A DNA stretch of 64,000 bases from Uliginosibacterium flavum. Lineage in GTDB: Bacteria > Pseudomonadota > Gammaproteobacteria > Burkholderiales > Rhodocyclaceae. The notes beneath the pieces were generated by a model. It was given only the letters and a program-made list of their open reading frames with translations. It was not told where the DNA came from and made no database searches. The stretch is from positions 62,001 to 126,000 of the forward strand of contig NZ_JBEWZI010000004.1 of the NCBI RefSeq assembly GCF_040566545.1, in the 5' to 3' direction. The position numbers and the translations under genes were made by a program. Numbering within the stretch: the stretch's first letter is position 1; the number at the start of each line of letters is the position of its first letter. Of this stretch, positions 9,828-18,823 are shown in pieces.

Positions 9828-9858
9828 AAACCGGGCGCACTCACCACGCGCCCGGTTT
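9828..9858 (+). terminator. Stem-loop after lysS
   Basis: AAACCGGGCGC (9828-9838) pairs with GCGCCCGGTTT (9848-9858), an 11-bp perfect stem with a 9-base loop. The T run after it is poor, so termination may be inefficient. Confidence 0.6.
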
Positions 9859-9909
9859 GCACATTCAGCGTCCCGAACCTTCAATCAAAACACCTTGCGC
9901 ATTGCCATC

Positions 9910-10506
9910 ATGACCGACATTCTCACTCGTCCTTTCCCCGAACTCGTTCAGCGCGTAGAGCGAGAAGGCATCGTGCAAGGCAACGAAATCCTCAAGATTG
10001 ATCACTTTCTGAACCACCGCATTGAACCCTCGTTCATGCAACGCATGGCCCGTGAGATCGCGACGCGCCTGCGTCCGTTCAAGCCTGAACTGATCCTCAC
10101 TGCCGAAGCCAGCGGCATCGCCCCGGGGCTGATGGTCGCGCTCGAACTTGATATACCCATGGTCTATGCCAAGAAATATCATCCAGAAGTCGAAACACCC
10201 ATGCTCTCGCGTCTGATCCCTTCTCCCACAAAAGGCGGCGAAGTGCGCATGGTCGTCAGTCAGCGTTATATCCAGACAGGTCAGCGCATCGCCATCGTCG
10301 ACGACTTCCTGTCCAACGGGCGTACCGCACTGGCGCTGATCGAAATTGCCCGCGAAGCAGGCTGTGAATTGGTTGCCGCGGCTTTTCTGGTCGAAAAGTG
10401 CTTCAAGCGTGGCCATGAACTGGTAGAAGAAGCTGGCGTCCCGCTCATCACCTTGGCGCAAGTCGAAAAACTTGAAGACGGCAAAGCCCATCTCAAGCAA
10501 AGCTGA
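9910..10506 (+). CDS. xpt: Xanthine phosphoribosyltransferase
   Basis: 198 residues from the ATG at 9910; an upstream TTG at 9895 in frame would add five residues. The enzyme converts xanthine and PRPP to XMP in purine salvage. Diagnostic features are ILKIDHFLNHRIEP near residue 30 (the Xpt-specific segment), LTAEASGIAPG around residue 65, and the PRPP-binding loop RIAIVDDFLSNGRTA around residues 125-140. The length matches the family (about 190-200). It lies downstream of lysS and its terminator and just upstream of tRNA-Ser. No PurR box or purine riboswitch is visible in the short leader. Confidence 0.9.
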   Translation: MTDILTRPFPELVQRVEREGIVQGNEILKIDHFLNHRIEPSFMQRMAREIATRLRPFKPELILTAEASGIAPGLMVALELDIPMVYAKKYHPEVETPMLSRLIPSPTKGGEVRMVVSQRYIQTGQRIAIVDDFLSNGRTALALIEIAREAGCELVAAAFLVEKCFKRGHELVEEAGVPLITLAQVEKLEDGKAHLKQS

Positions 10507-10545
10507 AGCTGCGCTGAAACGCTGGCGCGAACGCGATTGGCTCTA

Positions 10546-10551
10546 TATAAT
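10546..10551 (+). promoter_or_regulatory. -10 element of the tRNA-Ser promoter
   Basis: A perfect TATAAT lies 12 bases before the mature tRNA start and is followed by a GC-rich stretch typical of stable RNA promoters. The -35 region is poor (TGGCGC-like, about 17 bases upstream). Confidence 0.55.
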
Positions 10552-10562
10552 GCGCCGCTCGC

Positions 10563-10653
<91 letters not shown>

Positions 10654-10666
10654 CAATTCATCGAAG

Positions 10667-10697
10667 ACCCGCACAGCCAATGGCTTTGCGGGTTTTT
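10667..10697 (+). terminator. Rho-independent terminator of tRNA-Ser
   Basis: ACCCGCACAGCC pairs with GGCTTTGCGGGT (one mismatch) around an AAT loop, followed by five T. It is well placed 14 bases after the CCA end. Confidence 0.85.
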
Positions 10698-10963
10698 CGT
10701 TTCTAACTACCCCCCGCGCCACCCCCCTACAGCATTCTGCTAAGCATTGACGTTTGTGCTGGGTGTCATTGCGACCGCATTTCAGAGCGTCTCCCTAGAA
10801 CCAAGCCTTTCCCTCTCTGGCCATGAAGAGATTGTTGCTTGCTCGCAACAAGGGCATGTACAACTAAGAACAAAGAGCGACAACGCCATTTTCTTTATAA
10901 AACAATTACTTAAAAAGATATTCCCCTGTGGTAGCGTCCAGCTTTTAACTGAAGGAGCGCACC
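10698..10963. other. AT-richer gap after the tRNA
   Basis: I see no gene here. GC content falls from the tRNA onward, marking the left edge of an acquired segment. The last bases (GAAGGAGCGCACC) are a good ribosome-binding site for the gene remnant that starts at 10964. Confidence 0.4.
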
Positions 10964-11496
10964 ATGCATCCGAAGTACGAAGCCGACAACATCACGAGCG
11001 ACTGGGGCATTTTGGTCAATGAGCACCTTGCCGGGTACGGCATCACCTGAGCAAGCATCGCAACCAACTCTTTGCCAACAGGCGCTGCAACAATCTGCTT
11101 CGAGGTATCAACGGCTACGTCTGGACAATAGAAGAAGGTGGAGGTTCGGCGGGGCTCCATCTCCACATTTGCATTTTCTACACCGGGGAAAGTCGAGCTG
11201 ACGTGTACCTCACCCGAAAAATCGGCGAATACTGGGTGAACGTGATAACGCAAGGTATTGGCAGATACTGGAACAGTAATGCCCAGAAGGAAATCCATGA
11301 GGAATACGGGCATGGAATAGGCACGGGGCAAATTAATCGCCACGACACAGAGAAGCGGGAGTCTCTACGGAAAAACCTGCAGTACCTATGTAAAACAGAT
11401 CAGGCGGTATCGAGTAGAGAAGGCCAGCGTACCAAGGCATTCGGCACTAGCCAGGTGCCTCGTGCAAGATCTTTTGATACGAAAAAACCTGGCTGA
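10964..11496 (+). pseudogene. Inovirus Gp2 / YagK-YfjJ family protein, frameshifted
   Basis: The gene starts at ATG 10964 behind GAAGGAG. It reads 28 codons to a TGA at 11048-11050, and the protein then continues in another frame from about 11047 to the stop at 11494-11496. One lost base would restore a protein of about 177 residues. The second part has family hallmarks: GLHLHICIFYTG, YLTRKIGEYW, GIGRYWNSN, GHGIGTG and YLCKTDQ near the end. Such proteins are found in filamentous phages and integrated elements and are probably linked to replication. Placement right after tRNA-Ser suggests an old integration. No integrase or other phage genes are visible in the window, so it is a relic. Confidence 0.75.
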
Positions 11497-11552
11497 CCGA
11501 CCTGATCCCTGCTCGGCACCCAGCGTGGTGCGCAGATGCCGAGCAGTCGATA

Positions 11553-11616
11553 TCGACCCACAAGAGACATTCGACATCCGACGGCTCTGCGGCAGGTTTC
11601 TGAGCGGAACGGAGCG
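11553..11616 (-). repeat. Interspersed repeat, copy 1
   Basis: Read on the minus strand, this matches 33832-33891 on the plus strand. Shared blocks are CGCTCC, AAACCTGCCGCAGAG, a GTCG-GATG spacer, then CGAATGTCTCTTGTGGGTCGA. The two copies are therefore inverted relative to each other and 22 kb apart. No gene is visible in the surrounding 11497-11707 stretch. Confidence 0.75.
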
Positions 11617-11707
11617 GTCATTCCGAGCAACTGCTCACCGACAAGTCATCGGCCAAAGCCGACTTTGGACCGTTGGCCAATATCAGACGGGAATGTATCG
11701 CTAAGAG

Positions 11708-12472
11708 TTAGGGCAACAACATGCGAGCCCCTGGCATCTCGCCGTGCCGGTCTCGAAACAAGCCTGCCAGAAACTTCGCGTCATCCTCTAAAAGTACGGC
11801 GGGCGGAACCATTGCCGCAAACGCAGTCTTTGCTGCCTGTATCGCTGCAATTGGAAGCGCGATTATTGCGTGATCGGGATCGAAGGCAAAGGTTGTGCCA
11901 TTGTCATTTATATAAGCAAGCAGTAGGCGTCTTATGTTCTCTGACGCAATTTTTTTGAAGAACAGAGGTGCAGCTGGCTCATGGAATTTTGCGTTCTTGT
12001 AATTTATTTCTTCCCTTCGATCCATCATCCAGTCAAACGGCTTTTGGATACCTATTAACTGTGTGACCATAGGCGCGCCGGGAAAGTGTACGGTGTATTG
12101 CTGCAATATGACCTTGTGCGTATTTCCGCTCAGTTTTGTAGGGGCCTGTCCGGAGGCTGCTAGCAGCCGGTAGGGCGTACCCTTCTGGCCGACCACATGG
12201 TAAATGATTGCATACTTATGCGCGGCGAGAACGGCACGGAGTGCGTAAAAAACGGCGTAATAGAGCTTCACCGTGGACCACGAAAACATCTCACGCTGGA
12301 TTCCCTGTATGGCATCGCCAACCGAAACAACTGCCGAATACAAGTAACTCTTGGCATCCTCAGCCAGTTCAAGTTCCAGCCTGCTGGCTGTCGTTGGATT
12401 AAGCGCTATGCCCGTCGGTGCATTTCCAGCAGGATTGATGAAAGTGTCAAAGTACTGCTGAGCCCTATGCAT
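11708..12472 (-). CDS. Uncharacterised protein, possibly HEPN-like, partner of the DGQHR protein
   Basis: 254 residues, second gene of a leftward two-gene operon, starting 8 bases after the stop of the DGQHR gene. I do not recognise a named family. Residues 65-90 (WSTVKLYYAVFYALRAVLAAH) resemble the central helix of HEPN domains, which typically reads YYAxFxAAxALL, and contain an R-x5-H arrangement (R79, H85) like the HEPN RNase motif. The rest has no signal peptide or membrane segment; it ends with a hydrophobic helix and a short Arg-rich tail. In this setting an RNase or a toxin-like effector is a reasonable guess, but it is inference. GC and codon use are below those of the core genes. Confidence 0.45.
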   Translation of the reverse strand: MHRAQQYFDTFINPAGNAPTGIALNPTTASRLELELAEDAKSYLYSAVVSVGDAIQGIQREMFSWSTVKLYYAVFYALRAVLAAHKYAIIYHVVGQKGTPYRLLAASGQAPTKLSGNTHKVILQQYTVHFPGAPMVTQLIGIQKPFDWMMDRREEINYKNAKFHEPAAPLFFKKIASENIRRLLLAYINDNGTTFAFDPDHAIIALPIAAIQAAKTAFAAMVPPAVLLEDDAKFLAGLFRDRHGEMPGARMLLP

Positions 12473-12480
12473 CGCGGGCC

Positions 12481-13512
12481 TTAGATTTCGAAGGTCTTCT
12501 GCTTACCTGCATCTGGCTCAAACGCTTCGACGAGCCGGTCGTAAACTTTCGAAACTGCAGCGCTACCGCCGAGTCCCTTAATCTCAGACTGCCAGATCAG
12601 TCGGTCGCCTTCAAGGTTCAGTGCATCCCGAATTGTGTCAGCCTTGAACGACTGCTTCGTGCTGCAATAAGAAACAAGTTTCTGTTGAAAAAACTGTGCG
12701 GCGGCCATGAATCCGGCGGCGTACAGAAATACGTTTTCCTTGCTTCCCCATTGATCCTTGTATTTCGATGCGATGGCCAAAAATAGATTCAGGATGATTT
12801 GTCGCTCGACTTCAAGTTCTTCAATTCCAATCTGTTCTAGTGCGCCTTTCGCTTCCACGATGGGCTTGATCGCAGTAACCGCCGTTGAAAACGCGATACC
12901 CCCTTTGCGGATTGGTGTACCCGGCAGTTTCAATAACCCAAAATATGGAGAACTCTCGAACGTATGCAGATTCATGGCAATGTCCCGCGCACGAAGCGCT
13001 GCGGGATCAACGCTGCCTTCACTAGCGATTCCGAAAAGGTCAAACACCAAGCTACGCGGTACCGGCTTTTGCTCTTCGTTAATTGAGAGAAAGATATCCG
13101 CGCACTCTCTGGACGTCAGGTTCTGATAGATCACCACCGGCAGGTCCATCGAACCAATGTTTTCATTTTCGACAATTGCCGCGCGTATTCCCGCGATGCG
13201 ATGTTGTCCGTCGATGATCTGCGCGGATCGCGGAGCGTCTTCAAACTGAAGGTTTCCACCAACAATGGAAAGAGGGTTGTCTTTGCTGACCCAATTCAAG
13301 ACGATGGCGTTGGGGTAGTCCCCCCCGCGCAGCGTGAAATCCTTGATACTTGCAATTCGGCTTGTATTGAGAACACGCTGAATCGAACCCTCTTCGGTAT
13401 CTTGACCGCGCACCGACGCGTATGACAGTGCAACAACCCAATGGGCGGGCATTGTGGTGATGAAGAAATCGCGATTCGATTGCTTTGCATGCAGAAACGG
13501 AGATGTTTTCAT
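12481..13512 (-). CDS. DGQHR-domain protein (DndB-like)
   Basis: 343 residues. The hallmark IIDGQHRIAGI lies around residues 98-108, followed by LPVVIYQNLTSRECADIFLS and INEEQKPVPRSL, as in DndB and DpdB, which belong to DNA phosphorothioation and 7-deazaguanine modification systems. The DGQHR fold is ParB/Srx-like and often regulatory in those systems. No dndC/D/E or dpdA-type genes are near, so this is an orphan member paired with the gene at 11708-12472. The start is the ATG at 13512. A candidate promoter is at 13558-13585. Probable role: a small defence cassette carried by the tRNA-Ser island. Confidence 0.75.
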   Translation of the reverse strand: MKTSPFLHAKQSNRDFFITTMPAHWVVALSYASVRGQDTEEGSIQRVLNTSRIASIKDFTLRGGDYPNAIVLNWVSKDNPLSIVGGNLQFEDAPRSAQIIDGQHRIAGIRAAIVENENIGSMDLPVVIYQNLTSRECADIFLSINEEQKPVPRSLVFDLFGIASEGSVDPAALRARDIAMNLHTFESSPYFGLLKLPGTPIRKGGIAFSTAVTAIKPIVEAKGALEQIGIEELEVERQIILNLFLAIASKYKDQWGSKENVFLYAAGFMAAAQFFQQKLVSYCSTKQSFKADTIRDALNLEGDRLIWQSEIKGLGGSAAVSKVYDRLVEAFEPDAGKQKTFEI

Positions 13513-13557
13513 GGTGTTTTGGTTCTAGGCCATTTATCGGCTGCAGTTGCCGCTTGC

Positions 13558-13585
13558 AGTATAGATATTACCCTGAGTCTGCGAA
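13558..13585 (-). promoter_or_regulatory. Candidate promoter of the DGQHR operon
   Basis: On the minus strand, TTCGCA (-35 like) and TATACT (-10 like) are 16 bases apart, about 45 bases before the ATG at 13512. Confidence 0.45.
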
Positions 13586-14066
13586 CGGCCGCATCCAGGA
13601 AGCGAAACACGCAAATGCTGTACGTTACCCTACGGCAACTTTCGGGAGTGGCGGAGTCCGGAGTGGGTCGGGTCCGGCTATCGCCCGAAGCGCGACAAGC
13701 GGCCATTGATCGCCACCAGCAGGTAACCGGCGCATTGCCGCTCGAATCCGGCCCAAGGTCCGCTCAGGCCGAGCTCCGGGCGCTGAGATTCGAACCGGCA
13801 GAGGCGACTACAGGCCTCACTGCTTTCGCCGACTCATCGTCGGCCATTCCGGCCATTCGCTTTACGGTCCTAGTCGGTCGGCAATGTGGCGCTTAGCGGC
13901 CGCTTTGCTTTGAAACCTGACTGGCTTTGTAACAAACGTGAAGCCGCCATCACCTTGATCCGCTGTAGTGGCTGCACGCCCGTTGAAAAAACATCTACCG
14001 CCGAGAGGCACTCACTTGGCACCCAAGCTCTAGCGTTAAATCCTCATTTGCTTTCACACACCAGTA
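13586..14066. other. Gene-free gap between the island and the amidase gene
   Basis: I see no convincing gene. It contains several short decayed palindromes rich in CGGCC and GCGGTCATT-like words, the usual debris of degenerated intergenic repeats. GATTCGAACC at about 13790 recalls a T loop, but no tRNA fold exists. No copy of the tRNA-Ser 3' end was found that could serve as a right attachment site. Confidence 0.4.
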
Positions 14067-15461
14067 TCAATCCAACTGCCAGGCACTTTCTATTTGCCAA
14101 GCAGCGGCCAAAACGAGCGCATCGGCATACCGTGGCCCTACTATTTGCAGGCCAACTGGCAAGCCCTGCCGACCTTTACCACACGGGATCGACACCGCGG
14201 GCACATTGCAATAATTGAACAGCGGGGTATACGCCGCATGTCCTCGCGGCCCGGCGGGTCTGCCACCAATGACAGGCGGGCCAAACTGATCTATTGGCCA
14301 GGCCTCAACCGGCGAGGCGGGGCAGAGCAAGAGATCGTAATCTCCGAAAAATGCGGCCAGCGCCTGAGCCAACTTGTCGCGCAACATCAGCACAGCGGCC
14401 AGCTGCGAGCCGGTGACCTGCTGGCCGAGGCGGATCTGGTCGGCAATGTTGGGATAAATATCGTTCGGCGCACTTGCCAGCGCCTCGCTAAACATTGCTG
14501 CCAGCTCCGCCTGCTGCAAGACCAGCAGCGGGTACTCGCGCGCCGAAGCCGGCCAGTTCGGGCTCGCCTCGTCGATCTGCCAGCCGGCTGCACGCAAGCG
14601 CTCGACCGCCGCAAGCATGGCTGCCGCAACATCGTCATCAATCGCGAAATCACAGCCCAAGTCCAGCGAGGAAGCGATGCGCAGGGGTGGCAGCGGTGCC
14701 TTCAGCGTGGGCATTGCGCGCAGTTGCGCGAAGTCCGGCTGCGAGAGCGGATCACGGGCATCGTAATCCGCAAGCGCGTCGAACATCAGTGCCACGTCTT
14801 CCACATCGCGCCCGACCTGACCGATCACCGACAGCATGTGACTGGGGTCATCAAAACCCCAGGGGTTGGGCACGGCGCCGAGGGTGGGTTTGAAACCGAC
14901 CAGTCCGGTGTGGGCCGCAGGGCGCCGAGTCGAGCCGCCCGCGTCGGTCGCCAGTGCCAGCGGCCCCATGCCGGCCGCCACCGCCGCGACTGCACCGCCT
15001 GATGAGCCGCCGGGCGTGCGGCTCAGATCCAGCGGATTGCGCGTCACGCCATGTAGTAAATTATTGGTGATGCCCATGCAGGCGAACTCGGCACAGTTGG
15101 TGATGCCCAACATCACGCCGCCCAGTGCACGCAGGCGCGACACGCACCAGGAGTCACGCGGCGCCACGAAATCCTTGAACAAGCGTGAGCCAAACGTGGC
15201 TGGCAGGTCGCCCACCCACAGGTTGTCCTTCGTCGTGAAGGGCACGCCCGCCAGCGGCAGGTCTTCGCCCGCCGCCAGACGTGCGTCCACCGCCGCCGCT
15301 TCGGCCAGAACGGCCTCGCGGTCAAAGTAGATCAGCGCATTGAGCGCAGGATTCTCGCGCTCGACCTGATCACACACCGCTGCAGCGATCGCTTGCGCGC
15401 TCATTTCGCCACCCCGAACTAGGCCTGCAATATCGCGCGCCTTCATCCATTCGATCTGCAT
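14067..15461 (-). CDS. Amidase signature family hydrolase
   Basis: 464 residues from the ATG at 15461, preceded by GGGAG at a suitable distance. The Ser-cisSer-Lys triad is visible: Lys78 in TTKDN, Ser153 in TPGGSSGGA and Ser177 in TDAGGSTRRPA. These enzymes hydrolyse amide bonds, for example in amidases, allophanate hydrolase and GatA. This one is too far from the gatCAB context to be the tRNA amidotransferase. It is divergent from the PotABCD-type transporter across a 258-base region that carries a TTGT-GT-ACAA palindrome, so the two probably share control by the GntR protein at 21421. The substrate is probably an open-chain amide derived from the transported compound (inference). Confidence 0.88.
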   Translation of the reverse strand: MQIEWMKARDIAGLVRGGEMSAQAIAAAVCDQVERENPALNALIYFDREAVLAEAAAVDARLAAGEDLPLAGVPFTTKDNLWVGDLPATFGSRLFKDFVAPRDSWCVSRLRALGGVMLGITNCAEFACMGITNNLLHGVTRNPLDLSRTPGGSSGGAVAAVAAGMGPLALATDAGGSTRRPAAHTGLVGFKPTLGAVPNPWGFDDPSHMLSVIGQVGRDVEDVALMFDALADYDARDPLSQPDFAQLRAMPTLKAPLPPLRIASSLDLGCDFAIDDDVAAAMLAAVERLRAAGWQIDEASPNWPASAREYPLLVLQQAELAAMFSEALASAPNDIYPNIADQIRLGQQVTGSQLAAVLMLRDKLAQALAAFFGDYDLLLCPASPVEAWPIDQFGPPVIGGRPAGPRGHAAYTPLFNYCNVPAVSIPCGKGRQGLPVGLQIVGPRYADALVLAAAWQIESAWQLD

Positions 15462-15553
15462 CTGTTCACTCCCGATCTCATACAAGCAAGCACCAAAGAC
15501 GTCCAGAAAACCGCATTGAAGCCCAAATTTAGTGCAATGTTTAGTTGAATAAA

Positions 15554-15563
15554 TTGTGTACAA
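15554..15563. promoter_or_regulatory. Putative GntR operator 1
   Basis: TTGTGTACAA fits the FCD-GntR half-site pattern TTGT-NN-ACAA. It lies between the divergent amidase and transporter genes. AATTGTTCATCAA at 15641-15653 may be a second, weaker site. Confidence 0.55.
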
Positions 15564-15719
15564 CATTGCCAAAAACAGATTCTACACAAACAACACATAA
15601 GACATAAGCCAATGTTTTAAATAAACAAAAATCAAACAAAAATTGTTCATCAAGTCAATTGAAGAAGCTGGCACTACACTTGCTAACAGGCTGATATCAG
15701 TCATTTTTCGTACCTGAGC

Positions 15720-16817
15720 ATGAGCACTCCTGGCCACGGCTTCAGCATCACGCTGGACGACATCCTTCACCAATACGGCAGCTCGATCGCCGTTGATCAT
15801 GTCACGCTGGAAATTGCCGCCGGCGAGCTAGTCTCCCTGCTCGGCCCATCAGGCTGCGGCAAGACCACCCTGCTACGCATCATCGGGGGCTTCATCCAGC
15901 AAACCTCGGGCCGCGTCATTGTGGGCGGCCGGCCGATTGATGATTTACCACCGAACAAGCGCGCCGTCGGAATCGTGTTCCAGAACTACGCGCTGTTCCC
16001 GCACATGAACGTAGCCGACAACATCGCCTACGGTCTGGCTGCGCGCGGTGAAGACCGTGCCTCCCAGAAAAAGCGCTGCGGTGAAATGCTGGAGCTGGTG
16101 CAGATGGCTCATCTTGCCGACCGCCTGCCGCGCGCACTCTCCGGCGGCCAGCAACAACGCGTGGCGCTGGCACGTGCGCTGGCGGTTGAGCCGCGCATCC
16201 TGCTGCTGGACGAACCCTTTGCCGCGCTCGACAAGAGCCTGCGTCTCGATATGCAGATCGAGATCAAGCGCATCCAGCGCCAGTCCGGCACCACCTGCAT
16301 CATGGTCACCCACGATCAGGAAGAAGCCCTGTCGATGTCCGACCGCGTGGCAGTCCTCAATCGCGGCAAGCTGGAACAGTTCAGCACGCCTTCTGAAATC
16401 TACGACCGCCCGCAGAGTCTCTTCGTCAATCAATTCGTTGGCAGTGCCAACCAGCTGCACGGCACGCTGACCCCCTTGTCAGCGACCGAATGCGAAGTGC
16501 TGCTCGCCAACGGCCAGCGCCTGCGCTGTGCTGCGCCACGCGAAGCCTTGAGTGAAGGCAGCGCGGTGATTGCCTGCGTCCGCCCGGAAAGCCTGCGCTT
16601 AGGCATCGATGATATTGATATTGGTATTGCTGCCACGGTCGAACTGGGCATGCCGCTCGGCCCCACCATCGTGCACGAGGTCGTCACCGACGACGGCCTG
16701 CGCATCAAGACCTCGGAGCCGCGCCTGCCCGGCCTCGAACCCCGCGCCCCCGGCACACGCATCAGCGTGAGTCCGCTCGCCGCCACATCCATCCAGGTTT
16801 TCTCAGCCTCAGCCTGA
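15720..16817 (+). CDS. ABC transporter ATP-binding subunit (PotA/UgpC type)
   Basis: 365 residues. The nucleotide-binding domain has Walker A GPSGCGKTT (about 42-50), the signature LSGGQQQRVALARAL (about 140) and Walker B LLLDEPFAALD (about 160). A C-terminal TOBE domain (about 280-360) is the regulatory extension of the CUT1/spermidine type importers. It energises the uptake of whatever the SBP at 16835 binds. It is first in the operon ATPase-SBP-permease-permease, 17 bases before the SBP gene. Polyamine-type systems also carry other cations, amides and small ureides, so the name of the family does not fix the substrate. Confidence 0.92.
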   Translation: MSTPGHGFSITLDDILHQYGSSIAVDHVTLEIAAGELVSLLGPSGCGKTTLLRIIGGFIQQTSGRVIVGGRPIDDLPPNKRAVGIVFQNYALFPHMNVADNIAYGLAARGEDRASQKKRCGEMLELVQMAHLADRLPRALSGGQQQRVALARALAVEPRILLLDEPFAALDKSLRLDMQIEIKRIQRQSGTTCIMVTHDQEEALSMSDRVAVLNRGKLEQFSTPSEIYDRPQSLFVNQFVGSANQLHGTLTPLSATECEVLLANGQRLRCAAPREALSEGSAVIACVRPESLRLGIDDIDIGIAATVELGMPLGPTIVHEVVTDDGLRIKTSEPRLPGLEPRAPGTRISVSPLAATSIQVFSASA

Positions 16818-16834
16818 CCCGAAAGGAGCTTTAC

Positions 16835-17881
16835 ATGAACCTCAACCGTCGCCGCGTCCTGCAATCGGCGCTCACCCTCGCCGCCGTGCAGATGTTCCCA
16901 GGCATCTCTCATGCTCAGGCACGCCGTCTCGTCTTCGCCACCTTCACCGGCAGCTGGGAAGAAGCGCACAAGGCGGTGCTCGTACCCGCCTTCCGCAAGG
17001 CCAACAACAACGCCGACATCTCGCTCGACCCAATGTTGTCGGTCGACCAGATCGCCAAGGTCACAGCCGTCCGCAACAACCCGCCCATCGACGTCATGCT
17101 GCACGATCCGGGCCCTGCGCTCACCGCCGTGGCGCAAGATTTGGTCGAGCCCTACCCGGTCGCCAAGAGCAAGTATTTCAAGGACCTCATCCCCGAAGCA
17201 CAGGAAGTGAATGGCCCGGCGATTTTCTTCCAGGTTGTCGGCCTCACCTATAACCCCGAAACCGTCAAAAAGGCGCCGACCTCGTGGCATGACCTGTGGA
17301 AGCCTGAATTCAAAGGCCGCGTAGGCATCACCAACATGAACTCCACGCTGGGCACCGGCTTCATGGTTGAGCTGGCGAAAATGCTCGGCGGCTCGGAATC
17401 GAATATCGAGCCCGCCTTCAAGGCCATCCAAGAACTCAAGCCCAACCTTGCTGCGGTTGCTGCCAACCCCGGCCAGCTAGCCTCACTGTTTCAGCAAGGG
17501 CAGATCGATATCAGCCCGGGCAATTTTAATGCAATCCAGATTCTCAAGGCGCAAGGCGTGCCAGTGGAATGGGTCGCACCGAAGGAAGGCGCAATTGCCT
17601 TCAAGACCACCATCCACATCGTCAAGAACTCGCCCAACCGCGAGCTGGCTGTCGCTCTGATCGAAGCGGCCATGTCGCCCGAAGTGCAAAGCAAGCTGAT
17701 GCAGGCGCCCTACCTCGTCGTGCCGACGAACACCAAGGTCAAGATGGAAGGCGAGATCGCCAAGGTCCTGGCCAAGGACCACGCCGAAATGAAGAAGAAG
17801 TTTCTGTTCCAGGACTGGAAGAAGATCAACGAGCAACGCTCGGCCTGGATCGAACGCTTCAACAAGGAAATCAAGCTGTAA
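16835..17881 (+). CDS. ABC transporter periplasmic substrate-binding protein (PotD-like)
   Basis: 348 residues behind a strong AAAGGAG site. The N-terminus LNRRRVLQSALTLAAV has a twin-arginine pattern, and the cleavage site is probably after ISHAQA. The body is an extracellular binding protein of family 1 type, of PotD-like length. It delivers substrate from the periplasm to the two permeases encoded downstream. A 30-base palindrome lies between it and the first permease gene and may lower permease expression relative to the binding protein, as is common in such operons. Confidence 0.88.
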   Translation: MNLNRRRVLQSALTLAAVQMFPGISHAQARRLVFATFTGSWEEAHKAVLVPAFRKANNNADISLDPMLSVDQIAKVTAVRNNPPIDVMLHDPGPALTAVAQDLVEPYPVAKSKYFKDLIPEAQEVNGPAIFFQVVGLTYNPETVKKAPTSWHDLWKPEFKGRVGITNMNSTLGTGFMVELAKMLGGSESNIEPAFKAIQELKPNLAAVAANPGQLASLFQQGQIDISPGNFNAIQILKAQGVPVEWVAPKEGAIAFKTTIHIVKNSPNRELAVALIEAAMSPEVQSKLMQAPYLVVPTNTKVKMEGEIAKVLAKDHAEMKKKFLFQDWKKINEQRSAWIERFNKEIKL

Positions 17882-17898
17882 GGCACAACCGAAAGTCA

Positions 17899-17928
17899 CC
17901 GTCATCCTGGCAAAAGCCGGGATGACGG
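17899..17928. repeat. Short palindrome between SBP and permease genes
   Basis: CCGTCATCCTGGC pairs with GCCGGGATGACGG around AAAA, a 13-bp stem with one wobble. It resembles the widespread CGTCATCCCGGC-type intergenic palindromes and would form a stable mRNA hairpin inside the operon. Confidence 0.7.
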
Positions 17929-17968
17929 CCCCCATGCCGTTACAACACCACTTTTCAGGACATCGCCC

Positions 17969-18823
17969 GTGCGCACCTTCAATCCGGTCACCGTTTACGG
18001 CCTGCGCTTCGCCATGCCACTGGCGGCGTTCTTCGTCGCTTTCTTCCTCACGCCGCTGTTGCTGCTGCTGTTCATCAGCCTGCACAACGACACCTCGCTC
18101 ACCGAATTCGGCATCACTCAATACACCAAATTCTTTACCGAAGGCTTCGCCCTGCCGATCCTTGCCGACACGCTGTGGCTGGGCGTGCAGGTCACCCTGC
18201 TGTGCCTGGTGCTGGGCTATGCGCTAGCCTGGGCCTTCGTGCGCAGCAACTCCACCATGCAATCCGTGCTGATGATGATCATCGTACTGCCGCTGCTCAC
18301 TAGCGTGGTGGTGCGAACTTTCGCCTGGATCGTCATCCTCGGCCGCCAGGGCATCATCAACTCGGTGCTGCTGCAGTGGGAATGGATCGAGACGCCCCTC
18401 AAGCTCATCTACACCCGCCCCGGCCTCGTCGTTGCGCTGGCCAATGTGCAGCTGCCACTGATGGTGCTGCCGCTGATCACCACCCTGCAGCGCCTTGAGC
18501 CCAACCTCGAAGACGCCTCATCCATCCTCGGCGCCAGCGCTTGGCGCACCTTCATCAAGGTCACGCTGCCGCTGACTCTGCCCGGCATCATCGCCGGCTG
18601 CCTGCTGACCTTCGCGGCGTCGATTACGGCCTTCATCTCGCAATCGCTGATCGGCGGCGGGCAGATGCTGTTCATGCCGATGTACATCTACCAACAAGCC
18701 TCCACGCTGCAGAACTGGCCCTACGCCGCCACCATTTCGCTGATCTTCCTGGTTGCCGTGATGGGCTGCGTGACCCTCTTCAATTACCTCGGCCGACTCT
18801 CGAAAGGCTACGCGACAACATGA
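17969..18823 (+). CDS. ABC transporter permease (PotB type)
   Basis: 284 residues, starting at GTG 17969 with AGGA eight bases upstream. It has about six hydrophobic segments, the first at residues 14-35. The EAA loop sits around LEDASSILGASAWRTFIKVTLP (about 170-190), where the ATPase docks. It forms the inner-membrane channel with the product of the next gene, whose ATG overlaps this stop (ATGA). Confidence 0.92.
   Translation: MRTFNPVTVYGLRFAMPLAAFFVAFFLTPLLLLLFISLHNDTSLTEFGITQYTKFFTEGFALPILADTLWLGVQVTLLCLVLGYALAWAFVRSNSTMQSVLMMIIVLPLLTSVVVRTFAWIVILGRQGIINSVLLQWEWIETPLKLIYTRPGLVVALANVQLPLMVLPLITTLQRLEPNLEDASSILGASAWRTFIKVTLPLTLPGIIAGCLLTFAASITAFISQSLIGGGQMLFMPMYIYQQASTLQNWPYAATISLIFLVAVMGCVTLFNYLGRLSKGYATT

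Noticed and set aside
10945..11343. 132-residue leftward frame over the Gp2 remnant
   Set aside because: The opposite strand shows clear Gp2 family motifs across a frameshift, so this frame is a shadow.
13785..13815. tRNA-like GATTCGAACC on the way out of the island
   Set aside because: No acceptor or anticodon stem can be folded around it, and it does not repeat the tRNA-Ser 3' end, so it is not an attachment site.
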